This document shows, in pieces, positions 32,598 through 44,494 of a stretch of DNA of 64,000 nucleotides. Position numbers and translations under genes: made by a program. Numbering within the stretch: the first letter of the stretch is position 1; the number at the start of each line of letters is the position of its first letter. A model generated the notes under the pieces. It saw only the letters and a list, made by a program, of their open reading frames with translations, made no database searches and was not told where the DNA came from. Origin of the DNA: Hsuehochloa calcarea (lineage: Eukaryota > Streptophyta > Magnoliopsida > Poales > Poaceae); assembly GCA_036346395.1 (NCBI GenBank), contig CM070594.1, positions 56,777,519-56,841,518 on the forward strand, in the 5' to 3' direction.

Positions 32598-34165
32598 GAC
32601 ATGCGCAGCAGCGCTCTTCAGCGGTGATGGGAGCATGATGACAGCGGGGAATGAGCGGGGATTTGACCGGAGTGAAGCACAACTGCACAAGGAAGTCGGA
32701 ACACGAGCGCGCGTTATGGGAAATAGGGAACCGGCCGTCACCGAGGAGACTTCATCAGCGTGACGGACGGCCCTGGTTGCTCCTACCCACGATCCAACGG
32801 TCAATGGGATCCAGGGGTGCCCACAAATTAGCAAAACTATTCATCAACCCGTGCGGATGCGCGGGCTACATGGTTTCAATAATATTATGTTATTGATAAT
32901 ATAAAAAATATTCTATTAGCAAACTTTGGTTCTCGTTTCTTTTACTTTTTCTAATTGTTATATATTTCTAATTTATTGCCTCATTTCTAATTTATTGCCT
33001 CATGACCCCAATATAGAACCAATATTGTTATTTACGTGCATCCTAAGTACAAATACTATTAGTATATGGATCTACATATATATGGAGTACACAAATTGTG
33101 ATATTATAATATATATAAATTCCAAATTAAAATTTCATTGTCCATATATATGTAATTCCATTGACTATGTGAAACTAATACTTATATATTGAAAAAATAT
33201 ATATTAACTAACACTTATATATTGAAAAATATATTTAGGAATTCATAATTAAACAAATCATGTTATATTTAATATATACAAATTCACAAATGTGAATTCC
33301 GAAACAATTGTTATACCCAAGTATATCAATTTGTAATTAGAAATTGTAAAAATTGTTGCAAGAAAACAATAATATAATAGATTAAGAAAATTTAGAATTC
33401 TAACCACAGGACTACCACCTTCTTTGAGTTGATCATGGCATGGTGGGCTTCAGATACGATACTACATGCCATCTATAATTTTAATAATTAAAATCCCATA
33501 TTTATGAATTTTAAAAATTAGATTTATTTTTGTAATTATGCAATTATAGATATTCGGATATTAAAAATTTAGATCCAAGATTTGAATATCCGTCTATCTA
33601 TGCACACCTTCACAATTAATTGTTTTGGGATTTTTTGCTGTTCACAAAGTCCTAATTGTACTTTGCATCTAGTACACTGTCCATGGAGTCATATTTTGGT
33701 TTTTAGTACCAGACCAATGTGCTCCATTCATGCGACACGGAGTTATATTTCTATGAAAATATGTTGTTTCCAATCAAAATAATTATATATTATGAAAGTA
33801 TATTCCATGGTGGGTCTGGTGATACCAATTACATGTTGTCAATCGTGTTAATTGTTTATATATTTATGGTCAAATCTAAAAATATTTGACTGACACAATT
33901 TCTAAAACAACTTTTATTTAGAATCGAGGTAGTACTAAAAATACATAATTATGAAGATAAATTAATAGCCATAAACTTTTCCTTATAGAGCTTGGATTCT
34001 TTCCTAACGCGGTTGCCGGACTCCTATTTTTTGGTTACTGCTATCCAATAGGAAAGATTATTTAATCAATGCTGACATCATATTCCATATTAGTAAATGA
34101 TACATTTGGTAGTTTGAGAGCAAACCGTGTTGCACTCATACACTCGTGCATGTTTCATGTGTCGG
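32598..34165. other. AT-rich spacer with one GC-rich hairpin
   Basis: The first ~250 bp are GC-richer and end in a hairpin CCCGTGCggatGCGCGGG (32848-32865), followed by GCTACATGG. A CCCGTGC...GCGCGGGCTA string of this kind is common in grass Helitron-like repeats, but I cannot confirm Helitron ends. The remaining 1.3 kb is plain AT-rich DNA with no gene. Confidence 0.4.
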
Positions 34166-34373
34166 ATGTGTTTAGAAGGATCCAAGCCAACACAAAGTTC
34201 TATTTCTAGTACAAACTCTTATTGATGGTTAGGATTTTTTTTTCCTTTTTCTCTGATTAACGTGGGAATTTCTAGCATTTTTCTTTTTCTCCGATTAATA
34301 TGGGAATTTCTAGGGCTTTTACCTCCTAGGATTAAGATGGAGGCTTCTAGGAGAGCCTCTAATTAGTATAGAT

Positions 34374-34421
<48 letters not shown>

Positions 34422-35655
34422 GTGTTTAGAAGGATCCAAGCCATCACAAAGTTCTATTTCTAGCACAAACTTTTATGGATGGTTAGGATTTTTTTCTCCT
34501 GATTAACATGGGAATTTCTAGCCTTTTCTTTTCTCCGATTAATGTGAGAATTTCTAGGCTTTTTACCTCCTATGATTAATATTGAGGCTTTTAAGAGAGC
34601 CTCTAATTAGTATAGATATAGATATAGATAGATAGATATATAGATGTGTTTAGAAGGATCCAAGCCATCATAAAGTTCTATTTCTACTACAAACTCTTAT
34701 GGATGGTTAGGATTTTTCCTTTTTCTCTGATTAACATGGGAATTTCTAGCCTTTTCTTTTTCTCCGATTAATGTGGAAATTTCTAGGCTTTTTACCTCCT
34801 AGGATTAATATGGTGGCTTCTAGAAGAGCCTCTAATTAGTATAGATATAGCTTATGGATGGTTAGGATTTTTTTTTTCCTTTTTGTCCGATCAACATGGG
34901 AATTTCTAGCCTTTTTCTTTTTCTTCGATTAATGTGGAAATTTTTAGGCTTTTTACCTCCTAAGATTAATACGGAGGCTTCTAGGAGAGCCTATAATTAG
35001 TATAGATATAGATAGATAGATGTGTTTAGAAGGATCCAACCGAACACAAAGTTCTATTTCTAGTACAAACTCTTATGGATGGTTAGGATTTTTCTTTTTT
35101 TTCTCTGATCAACATGGGAATTTCTAGCCTTTTTCTTTTTTTCCGATTAGTGTGGGAATTTCTAGGCTTTTTACCTCCTAAGATTAATATGGAGGCTTCT
35201 AGGAGAGCCTCTAATTAGTATAGATAGATAGACCGGCCGACCGATGATAGATAGATAGATAGATGTGTTTAGAAGGTTCCAAGCCATCACAAAGTTCTAT
35301 TTCTAGTACAAACTCTTATGGATGGTTAGAATTTTTCCTTTTTCTCTGATTAACGTGGGAATTTCTAGCCTTTTCCTTTTTTTTCTCCTATTAATGTGAG
35401 AATTTCTAGACTTTTTACCTCCTATGATTAATATGGAGTCTCCTAGGAGAGCCTCTAATTAGTATAGATATAGATAGATAGCTTATGGATGGTTTGGATT
35501 TTTCTTTTTTCTCTAAATAACATGTGATTTCTAGTATTTTTATTTTTCTCCGATTAATGTGGGAATTTTTAAGCTTTTTACCTCCTAAGATTAATATAAA
35601 GGTTTATAGGAGAGCCTCTAATTAGTATAGATATAGATAGATGGATAGATAGATC
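34166..35655 (+). repeat. Tandem array of about seven hairpin-ended units with (GATA)n tails
   Basis: Unit starts (ATGTGTTTAGAAGGATCC or the shortened CTTATGGATGGTTTGG/TTAGG form) lie at about 34166, 34421, 34643, 34851, 35021, 35263 and 35481. Full units are about 220-255 bp. Each has TCTCYGATTAA twice with GGGAATTTCTAG, then a GAGGCT-loop-AGCCTC hairpin, TAATTAGTATAGATA and a GATA-type run. The 4th and 7th units lack the first ~55-60 bp. Nothing is coded. It could be tandemly amplified ends of a Helitron-like or short retroelement. Confidence 0.88.
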
Positions 35656-36782
35656 GTATTCTTTTTTTCTTAGCTGTGGTACTTGAGGTGTGAATTACGA
35701 TTTGCAACGTTGGAAGAGAAAGAACTACCGGACGATGTGAATCACATACATACTCTGTTGCGTTGCGCTGCGCTGCGCTGCATGCCCTTGTGTACTGTGC
35801 AGGTAACAATCATAGCCTCATAGGAGAGATGAAGCATCACTTTTGTCCATGTGCTGATCTTGCTTGTAAAAGCAACACCGCGTGCTGCCGACCTCTCCTA
35901 ATGACACTTCTTGCGGAGCATTTTTCTTCTACCGAACAGGATAATTGCATTTTGAGGACAGGTTCAGTAGACACTTGTTGAGGCCGGTCCCCGGTACAAC
36001 AGAGACTTAACGTAACATACATCTTTGACAAATTTAAGGTGAATGTTAGGCGCTAGCTTGGCGATCCGCATCACAACGTGCCCGTGCCTTTTCTTACAGC
36101 TTTGTACCCAAACATTTATGCTGCCCCAAGTACATTTTTTTTAACCAAGTGGTAGTATCTAGAACCTTAAAAAATTCGGGCTCTGTCGAGTCACAAGAAT
36201 GTTTGCTTTTCTATTCGTGTTAACAGCGGTATCACTAAGCTAGGTGAGCATCAATAATAGTATCTACGCAATTAACGAGCTACAGTTAGCTAGGTGGTCC
36301 AAGCGATGACCTTCCAAATTAGTAGCGGTCGCATCTAAGACTAGCCACATAAGCGGCTAAGCTGCTAGCTAGCTAGCTAGCTAGCTATACCACACCAAGT
36401 AACTAGCTAGTAGTGAGATCGACCACCTACAGATGCACGTACGAGTTTTATGATCTCACGCCCCTGACAGACGGACGGACGGAACGGTCGAATCGGGTCG
36501 TTCGGCCGGTGGCCTCCACGCGCGCGACGGCCGCTGTCACCGACGTACGCAGATCTGGGCGCGCAGTCGCACCGCGCCCGGCGTTTTCCGGGCGGATGTT
36601 AGTTGACGATCCAGCTCGCGCAACAGTGCCGCGCCATAGCTATCTAGCGTTTGCGTCGCGCACAAGCGATAGATCGACCGACCGACCGCGCGATCCCGTA
36701 ATCTCCCAAATTGGGGCGTGGGCGCGCGCCGGGGTGGTCCTCACTTCCCAACGGCAGCGACGCACACCGCGCGATAGATGGG
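35656..36782. other. Mixed spacer, no supported gene
   Basis: It contains a GTTGCG/GCTGC repeat (35758-35782), a 72-codon cysteine-containing ORF at 35763-35981 I cannot assign, a (CTAG)n run at about 36366-36388, and a CpG-rich block at 36470-36780. The CpG-rich block has a 197-codon ORF running into relic LTR DNA, which argues against it being a gene. Confidence 0.4.
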
Positions 36783-37205
36783 TGTTATCGGATCCGGATT
36801 TCTCAAATTTAAATTATCCGTGTGAAAGTACTGTACTATTCTTTAGATTGGTAGATAATACTTATAGATACATCACTAAATTATTTTATACACGATTAAA
36901 ACCATACCATTCATTATATTACAAAACGTCAGAGTCAAATAGACCGCGTCGGGTTGAGTTTTATAATAAGGATCGAACTTGCCAAATGGTTACATTACAA
37001 AAGTAGCGAATCGATTGCGGACGCAAAAGAGGGGCAGAGTATATCTCTCCACAGATAAACGACTGGGGAAACCCGTGTACGTCCGATATTAACAAAAGAC
37101 TTAGATAATATTAGATGCACACAAGTACTAACGGAGTCAGCCAGACTAAGGCAAGACCTAGACTAAACGAACTGGATTACTCTTCATCGTCTCTTTGTGG
37201 ATTTC
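36783..37205 (-). repeat. Relic of a Tekay-type LTR, minus strand
   Basis: Inverted, it aligns with the last ~450 bp of the first element's LTR: the shared blocks include GTCTAGGTC, GATAATATTAG, CTCTTTTGC, AAAACTCRACCCGACG and the end GGATCCGATAACA. The right edge is truncated within the LTR. ATGGG occurs on both sides (36778-36782 and 37206-37210), but only one edge is a true LTR end, so this may be chance. Confidence 0.65.
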
Positions 37206-37214
37206 ATGGGAATA

Positions 37215-38977
37215 TGTTCCAGATCTTAGGATGATGTGACAATTGGCAATGGCGTTTACGGTTTGTCGTTTCACGTGTTTTCGACAAAGTTACAGGCTTA
37301 CTAGACAGGGGCGGTCCGACCGGTCCTTGCACTGGCGGTCCGATCGGTCCCAAATCGGTCGGACCGGCCATGGGGCGGTTTGACCGGGCGGTGACCAAAG
37401 TGGTCAAAACGAGCCGGCCAAAAATAGGTGTTGTAGGTAAGTGAGGGGATCCCAATGCACTTGGTCTCATGATTTTTGAGTCTCCAGAAAAGTTCTATTG
37501 GTTTAAAGTTTCCAGAGGTTTCGGATTTTCGTGGGTTGAAATTCGCTAAGTCCTCAGGCGGTCCGACCTGCTCACAGGAGCGGTCCGACCGCCAAGGGGC
37601 GGTCCGACCGCTCACCGGAGTGGTCGACCAGATTGACTTGAACGCTCGGTCAACTTCGTGACGATGTTGATTGGTTAGGTCAAAGTCATTGGTATCGTGG
37701 CATATGGTTTGCATGATGCATGTTTTGACTAACATGGGTCAAGTTGTGAAGAACTTGTTCCCGAATTGTGTTTGCTTGTCCGTGGTTGTGCAGTTGCTTG
37801 GTGGTCAACGACGGTCAACGGCGATGGAGGATCGGACTAGACTTGGAGAGTTGAGGTCCGAACGATCGACGATGCGCAGTGAGGTCAACGACTCAAGCGT
37901 GACACAAGATGGACAAGGGTGACCTATTGGCAAATCCATGATGCATGGTAAAGCGGCTTAGGTCAAAAGGTTAAAACGGCGCTATGGCTAAGCGCGTGTG
38001 TGACCCGCTTGTTAGTGGGCCTTAACGGAGCCCAATTAAGTCAAACCCTAGAGAGTTCTAGGCCTCCACTATAAATAGGAGGAGGGGGCTGTTCCTCTCT
38101 CTCTGCTTTTTCACCTCTTTGTCGCTTTCAAACCCTAATTGGCTTAGGGAGTTGAGGTGGAGGCTAGGGCTTTTCATGGTTTGAGGAGAATTTCGTGATC
38201 TTGGATTGACCATCGATCCATGATGGCGTGGGTGTAATCCAACGACGATCACGTTATTAATCTATGCAAGGTTTGCTTGAGATAAGTCTCTTCCGCTCTT
38301 GCTTTCGATTTCGTGATTTTAGGGCTTTCTTTGATCCGCGAGTTTGTGATTGATTCTTTCACGTGAATTAGCTTGCTGTGATATGTGTGAATCTATCTAG
38401 CATCATCTTGATCATCAATCTCTCACGAACAAGCTTTAGGATCAAGTTTTCGCTCTTGCCCGCTTAGACCTTCGTTAATCAATTGGCAATTGCTCAAGAT
38501 CGCTCCAAGAATTATCATAATATTCGATTGGAATAGGTCCTAAATAGCATATAGAAGGTGTGTGCAAAGTTTCATAAAGATTGGAGTTGAGAATCAAAGT
38601 TTCACCTAATTGCAACTTCGCCATCGGGCCGATTTTATCATGCGATCGGTTCTGAGTCGGCCGATTTCACCTCCGTCATCACCGGCCGACCGATTTTGAG
38701 CGGTCCGACCGCCAAAGACAACGCCGGCCGAGACCGCCTGCAAATCGGTCCGACCTGTTGTCCAGCGGCCGATCGCCGTGGCTGTGAGTTTGCAATCTTA
38801 GTTGATTTTGTTATTTTGCTTAGGGATTTAATTGATTCAATACTAGTCTTCCACTGATCGTATATTGATCTTCATAGCTTCATCATAGCTATTGGAGTGA
38901 AATTGTGTTGAATTCATTATTTGGAAAAAGTGAGCGTGTTCTATTCAACCCCCTCTAGTCGCCTTTTCGGTCCAACA
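37215..38977 (+). repeat. 5' LTR of a Ty1/copia SIRE-like element
   Basis: It ends CTAGTCGCC...TCCAACA immediately before a primer-binding site, and contains many GGCGGTCCGACCG motifs typical of this group of grass copia LTRs. The left edge is set at TGTTCCAGATCTTAG, next to the relic LTR; it is plausible but not confirmed. No matching 3' LTR is present in the window. Confidence 0.7.
38070..38077 (+). promoter_or_regulatory. TATA box of the copia LTR
   Basis: TATAAATA between GGCCTCCAC and GGAGGAGG lies about 860 bp into the LTR, with a CT-rich leader downstream (CTCTCTCTCTG). Confidence 0.6.
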
Positions 38978-38979
38978 AG

Positions 38980-38991
38980 TGGTGTCGAGCC
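38980..38991 (+). other. Primer-binding site of the copia element
   Basis: TGGTGTCGAGCC follows the LTR by two bases. It is a near match to the methionine-tRNA site TGGTATCAGAGCC with one change and one missing A; the missing A could be sequence error. Confidence 0.75.
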
Positions 38992-39035
38992 TGTTTAGTT
39001 CAATCTTGATCTTAACCGGTCACTGAACTTTGGCG

Positions 39036-41010
39036 ATGGATAAGTTTTCTACTAAACCGCATATCTTCGATGGGCACGACTATGCTTATTGGAAGAATCG
39101 ATACGCGTCTTCTTGAGAGCGAGGACAAGTTATTTGGGATGTTGTTAGAGCCCTCACCGGTTATTCCCTGAAATTGCTACACTCGCTTCGCAATTCTTTG
39201 GCTAACAAAAATAAGGCTAAGAATCTTTTATATGGTGCACTTGGTAGACAAGAATATGATAGAATTTGCAATCTTTCAATCAAGCATGAAATTTGGAACA
39301 CTCTCAAAACATATCATGAGGGTTCGTCCCAAATCAAAAAGGTGCGCCAAACAGTTTACAAGCGTGAATACAATAAATTCGAGATGCGTCCTGGAGAGAG
39401 CATCGATGACATTTTCAGTCGCTTTAATAAAGTAATTAATCAAATGAAAGCTGTTGATATTGAATATTCTCAATCTGAAAATGCCACCCATCTCTTGGCT
39501 GCAATCAACACCAAGGAGTGGGAGATGAAGGCTACTGCTATAGAGGAAAATGTTGATCTTTCAAGTCTTACTTTAGAATTGCTTTATAGTAAACTCAAGA
39601 CTCATGAAATTAAAAGAGTTGATCATCCTAAGAAAGATAATTTAGCTTTGGTAGCGATCCTCTCAAAAGGCTTTGATGACTCTTTTGAATCTTCTTCCTG
39701 GATTTTCATTTGCTTGTTTATCCGCTATTCATGAAGAGGAGCTTGAAAGTATTCCTCGAAAAGAGTTAGCTCTTCTAGCTAAAGAATTCACACGGGCCTA
39801 CAATAATGTGAGAAACAAAAAGAGAGGTGGTCCAGTGACATGCTATGAATGTGGTGAGCTCAATCATATCCGGGCAAATTGCCCCAAGCTGAAAGGTAAG
39901 AGCAATCATAAGGAAGGAAAGCTACTTGGAAGAAGCCTCATTTCAACAAATCAAGGTATGAGGCTAATAAGCTTGTGAAGGTCGCCACCGGTCCTTACCG
40001 CTTTTGAGGATCAATCCTTGAGCGATGTGGATACCGGAGTGAGGAGGACAAGGAGGAAGAGATTCTCAAGGCAAAAGAAAGAGAAGGCCAAAGACTTCAC
40101 GGCATGTGCTTCATGGTCGACACGGACGACATTGATGATAATGAGGTATCTTTTTCTTATGATGAGCCTTCGCTAAATATGATTCTATAGTTGAGCAATT
40201 GCTTAGTCAAGATGAAGCACTAGAATTTGTCATGACAAAAATAAGAAATTAGAGTCAAAAATTAGCAAACTGAAAGTAGAGCTTAAAAATGCTAAGACTC
40301 TTGAACTCGATGAATGTTTATCTTGTCATGCTATGCATCTGTAAATTACCAAGTTACAATCTGCTCATAATATTTCGATAATAACTTGAGAATGCTAGAT
40401 CCGAACTAAATGAAATTAAAAATGCTCCTTGTGAAAAATGTTTAGAATCTAGTAAATTGATTGCTTTTGATGTATTTGATTCTAGCCCTTGTACTTCATG
40501 TTTAGAAAAGAACGTGAAATCAAAGATATCTTAGAAGCTGCTAAAGTCAAATATGCTAAGCTTAAGGACGATATTGAAAATACTACTTGTGCTTCATGTT
40601 CCACTCTTAAGCTTGAAATTGCTTTGTATAAGGAGAAATCTATGAATAAAACTTGTGATGCTTGTGTTAACTTGAGAAAAGAAAATGCTTACCTTCATGA
40701 TACATTAGAGAAATTTTCTAAAGGTAAGAAACAATTAAACATGATTCTTGACAAGTCTAAAACTCCTTATAAGAAGCAAGGTTTAGGATTCAATTCTTTT
40801 CAAGACAATTCAAACCCAAAAGTCATTCAAGTCTTGGAAAAAGGTTTAATTGAATTCAAAACCCAACCTGCAAAAACATATTTTAAATCTGCAGGTTTTG
40901 CCCAACCTTGTATTAATTCAAATGGTGCTTCTTCTAGTGGTACCAAGTACCATTGCACTTATTGCAAGAAAGGTGGGCATTTGATTGAATTTTGTTGGCG
41001 ACAACCGTAG
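39036..41010 (+). pseudogene. gag: Copia gag with two CCHC zinc knuckles and coiled coil
   Basis: It starts MDKFSTKPHIFDGHDYAYWK, the usual copia gag start. The gag core spans 39174-39734 (QEYDRICNLSIKHEIWNTLK and FEMRPGESIDDIFSRFNKVI; a UBN2-type domain). A first zinc knuckle is CYECGELNHIRANC at 39841-39882. A long lysine/glutamate-rich, probably coiled-coil segment with CASC/CDAC repeats covers 40490-40760. A second knuckle is CTYCKKGGHLIEFC at 40954-40995. This layout fits the SIRE lineage. Frame changes occur near 39110, 39690 and 40000-40490. Instead of copia protease and integrase, gypsy sequence begins right after FCWRQP, so the element is a hybrid or a truncated nest. Confidence 0.85.
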
Positions 41011-41011
41011 T

Positions 41012-44000
41012 TTGCTTTACTGTCGTCGCCGTGGCATTTCGCCAACCGATGTCCGCAGAATGGGACTATCACTCCAAAGACGCTTCAACCATGGGAATAC
41101 ACCACCATGACACCAAAGACAAGGCAACCATCAAGGAACTTCAAGCTACCGGCCAATCCGGAGGAGCACCGCAATCGCTGGTCGAGGTCGTGGTCAACCA
41201 CGCCACTCTAGAAGGAGCCCAAGAAGCACCGACGTTGTATCGGGTAAGTTCCTAGTAAATTCAAGACTGTGACTCGGCCTGCTTTGATTCGAGCTTCAGA
41301 TTCGCTTGTTTCGAATTTTTGCAACTAAGAACAAATTGAAGTTATGCATCTTAAGCATACTGTTAGTCCAACGCCGGAGCAGAGCTAAGTTCTAAAGTTG
41401 GATGTTTAGGAGCTAGGCTACTCATAGTCGGAGTTGAGTTTCTAGCCAACCTAATAGTTCTAGACACTCGCACCATAGATGTCATCCTTGGTATGGATTG
41501 GTTATCCAAACATAAAGCAAAGGCTAGATTGTGTCGAAGAGCCGTGACAATGGAGGATACCACAGAAAGAAAGTAGAATTTCTAGCCACCTCAAGACGTG
41601 ATGGAAATTTGGTAATCAACATCAAGACAGCTTTTGAAGACGATCAGAGTCGAGATTATCCGGACATATTTCCGTAAGAATTACCAGAATGCCACCGACC
41701 GTGACATTGAGTTTGTCATCAATCTAGTGCCGTGAATAAGACCAATTTCAAGAGACCCTATCGGATGCCACCGATGAACTTGTGGAAATGAAGAAGCGTA
41801 TGGAAGAACCATCGAGAAAGGTTTTGTAAGACCTAGTTCGCCGCCATGGGAGCACCATTGTTCGTGAAGAAGAAAGATGGAAGTATGAGAATGTGTATCG
41901 ATTATCGCTCTCTCAATGAAGTCACCATCAAGAATAAGTACCCATTGCCCGTAATTGATGATTTGTTCGACTGATGAAAGGAGCCGAGTATTCTCCAAGA
42001 TCGACCGCGATCAAAGTTACCATCGGCTGAAGATTTGTCCTAAGGATGTACCAAAGACCGCTTTCTCAACCCGATATGGACATTATGAATTTCTAGTCAT
42101 GTCGCTTTGGATTGACTAATACCCTCGCCTATTTCATGAACATGATGAACAAAGTATTCATGGAATATTTGGATAAGTTCGTGGTAGTATTCATTGATGA
42201 TATTTTGGTATACTCAAAGTCGTAAGAAGAACATACGTAACATTTGAGATTAATCCTAGAGAAGCTCAGAGGACATCGCTTGTATGCCAAGTTCAAGCAA
42301 GTGTGACTTTTGGAAGAAGAAAGTTGACTTCATCGGTCATGTAATGACAAAACAAGGAGTAGCAAGCTGACCCTGGAAGGTTAAAGTCAGAATGAATTGG
42401 GAGCACCCAAGACGGTTACTCAAATTCGTAGTTTCTGGGAATGGCAGATACTATCGCCGCTTTCATTGAAGGATTCTCAACGATTGCTGCCTCTTACGCA
42501 ATTATTGAAGAAAGAGAAGAAGTACATTTGGACCCCAGATTGTGAAGAAAGTTTTCAAGAATTGAAGAAACGCTTGACTTCATTTCAAAGCCGCTTTTGC
42601 TTGACATCGCATGGATTTTGATATTCATCGTGATGCTTCGCGCAAGGATTAGGATGTGTCCTTATGCAAGAAGGAAGAGTCAGCCGCTATGCGCCAAGGC
42701 AATTAAGGCCTCATGAAGAGAACTATCCTACCCATGATTTGGAACTAGTCGTAGTGCATGCTTTGAAGATTTGGCGCCATTATCTCATCGGTAATCGCTG
42801 TGAAGTCTACACAGATCATAAGAGCGTGAAGTACATATTCACTCAGTCTGATTTGAACATGAGACAGAGAAGATGGCTGGAATTAATAAAGGATTATAAT
42901 CTTGGAATCCATTACCATCCTGGTAAGGCCAATGTAGTTGCAGATGCACCGAGTCGCAAGAGCTATCGCAATGCTCGAAGCAAAGAGATTTGCTCGTAAC
43001 TCAGAGGAATTCCGTAAGCTACAAATGAAGTAGTTCCGGAAGGATTTGTGGCCAGCCTAGAAGTGCAATCTACTCTGGAGAAACAGATTCGTGAAGCGCA
43101 ACCCAAGGATTCTGAGTTTGCCGACCTCAAGAAGAAGATGTCAGAAGGAAAATTTAAATACTTTACCGTGGATGATCGTGATATACCGTGGATCAATGGA
43201 CGATTCTGTACCGGATATTGATGGTTTAAGACAACCGATTCAAGGAAGCCCATGACTCAAAGTATTCGATTCACCCCGAAGTACTAAGATGTATCAGATG
43301 TTAAGAATAAGTTTTGTACAAACTTAAAGCGACGTCGCAGAGTTCGTTGCCTTATGCGACGGTGTCGTAAAGTAAAGGCCGAACATCAAAGACCGAGCAG
43401 GATTGCTACAACCGCTAAAGATACCGTAATGGAAGTGGGAAGAAATCGGTATGGATTTTATTACGGTCTACCCAAGACTCAATCAAAGTTATGATTCGAT
43501 TTGGGTAATAGTGGATCGCTTGACTAAGGTTGCCCATTTCTTGCCACCAAACCACTTACTCGTGAGACCGCTTACGGAATTGTATATGACAAAATTGTCA
43601 CCGCACGGTGTGCCTAAGAAAATAGTGTCGATCGAGGATCTCAATTCACCTCTCGCTTTTGGTAGAGTCTACATGAAGCCCTCGAACTCATCCAATTTCA
43701 AGATCGCTTATCATCCATGCATGTGATGGACAGATCAAAGAGTCAACCAGATATTAGAAGACATGTTGAGAGCCCGTGCCTTAGCAAATGCTACCACCGA
43801 TAAGAGTTTACCGTGATGCCAATTCTCGTGACAACAACAGCTATCGCCGCTTCGCGAGATGTCACCATTTGAAGCTTTGTATGGTCGTGCTCGCAGAACT
43901 CCATTGAATTGGTCGAAACAAATTAACGCGTGAGTGTTCGGGCCGATATTATTCAGAAGTCAAGAACAAGTTGCTATGATCGAGAGAGGTTAAAGATAGC

Positions 44001-44470
44001 CCACCCAGCAAAAGAGTTATGCCGATAATCGTTGCCGTGACCTTAGCTTTGAACCGTAAGATTTTGTGTATCTTCGAGTTACCTCGCCAGAGGTGTAAGA
44101 GATTCCACACCAAAGGGAAGCTTGCTCCTAGATATGTGGGTCCGTCAAGATTTTGGAACGCCGAGGAGAAGTTACGTGATTCGCTTGAGCTACCGCAGCT
44201 GTTAGCGTGGAGTGCATGATGTCTTTCATGTCTCTCACCAAGAAGTGTCTTCGTATGCCAAGAGCGGACTCGCTGAGCCAATTGAATCAAGGAAGATCTC
44301 ACGCATAAAGAACAACTGTCAGATTTTGATATCGCAGAGCGCCGCACTGTAAGCAAGACCGCTCGTTTCGCAAAGTCCAAAGGAGTAACCACTCGAAGGA
44401 GAAGCAACGTGGGAACGTGAAGATGAGCAAAGCCGAGTTCCCTAGCCTTTTCTATTAGCCTAATCTCGGG
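41012..44470 (+). pseudogene. pol: Gypsy Tekay gag tail and pol, frameshifted
   Basis: It opens with a gypsy gag zinc knuckle (41013-41052, ending GHFANRC-like). The protease is at about 41280-41520 (TIDVILGMDWLSKHKAKAR). Reverse transcriptase follows, with IRMCIDYRSLNE-like at 41890 and catalytic FIDDILVYSK at 42190-42222. The longest clean piece is RNase H (42664-42999: RQLRPHEENYPTHDLELVVV and HYHPGKANVVADAPSRKSYR). Integrase spans about 43270-43900 (MDFITVYP, IWVIVDRLTKVAHFLP) and the chromodomain-like tail ends in EGEATWERED (about 44400). It is related to pol of the first element but comes from another family member. Breaks are mostly one- to three-base losses, often where CTG or CAG is expected. 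Confidence 0.9.
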
Positions 44471-44480
44471 ACGAGATTCA

Positions 44481-44493
44481 TTAAGGGGGAGGT
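44481..44493 (+). other. Polypurine tract before the gypsy LTR
   Basis: TTAAGGGGGAGGT stands directly before the LTR start TGTAACATCCC, the expected plus-strand priming site. Confidence 0.85.
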
Positions 44494-44494
44494 T

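Noticed and set aside
34166..35655. CRISPR-like array
   Set aside because: Units are long, imperfect and contiguous without unique spacers, and this is plant nuclear DNA.
35763..35981. 72-codon cysteine-containing ORF as a small secreted peptide gene
   Set aside because: No signal peptide and no family match; it begins in a GCTGC repeat.
36413..37006. 197-codon ORF
   Set aside because: The second half runs through a reversed relic LTR and the first half is CpG-rich; no domain or homologue is recognisable.
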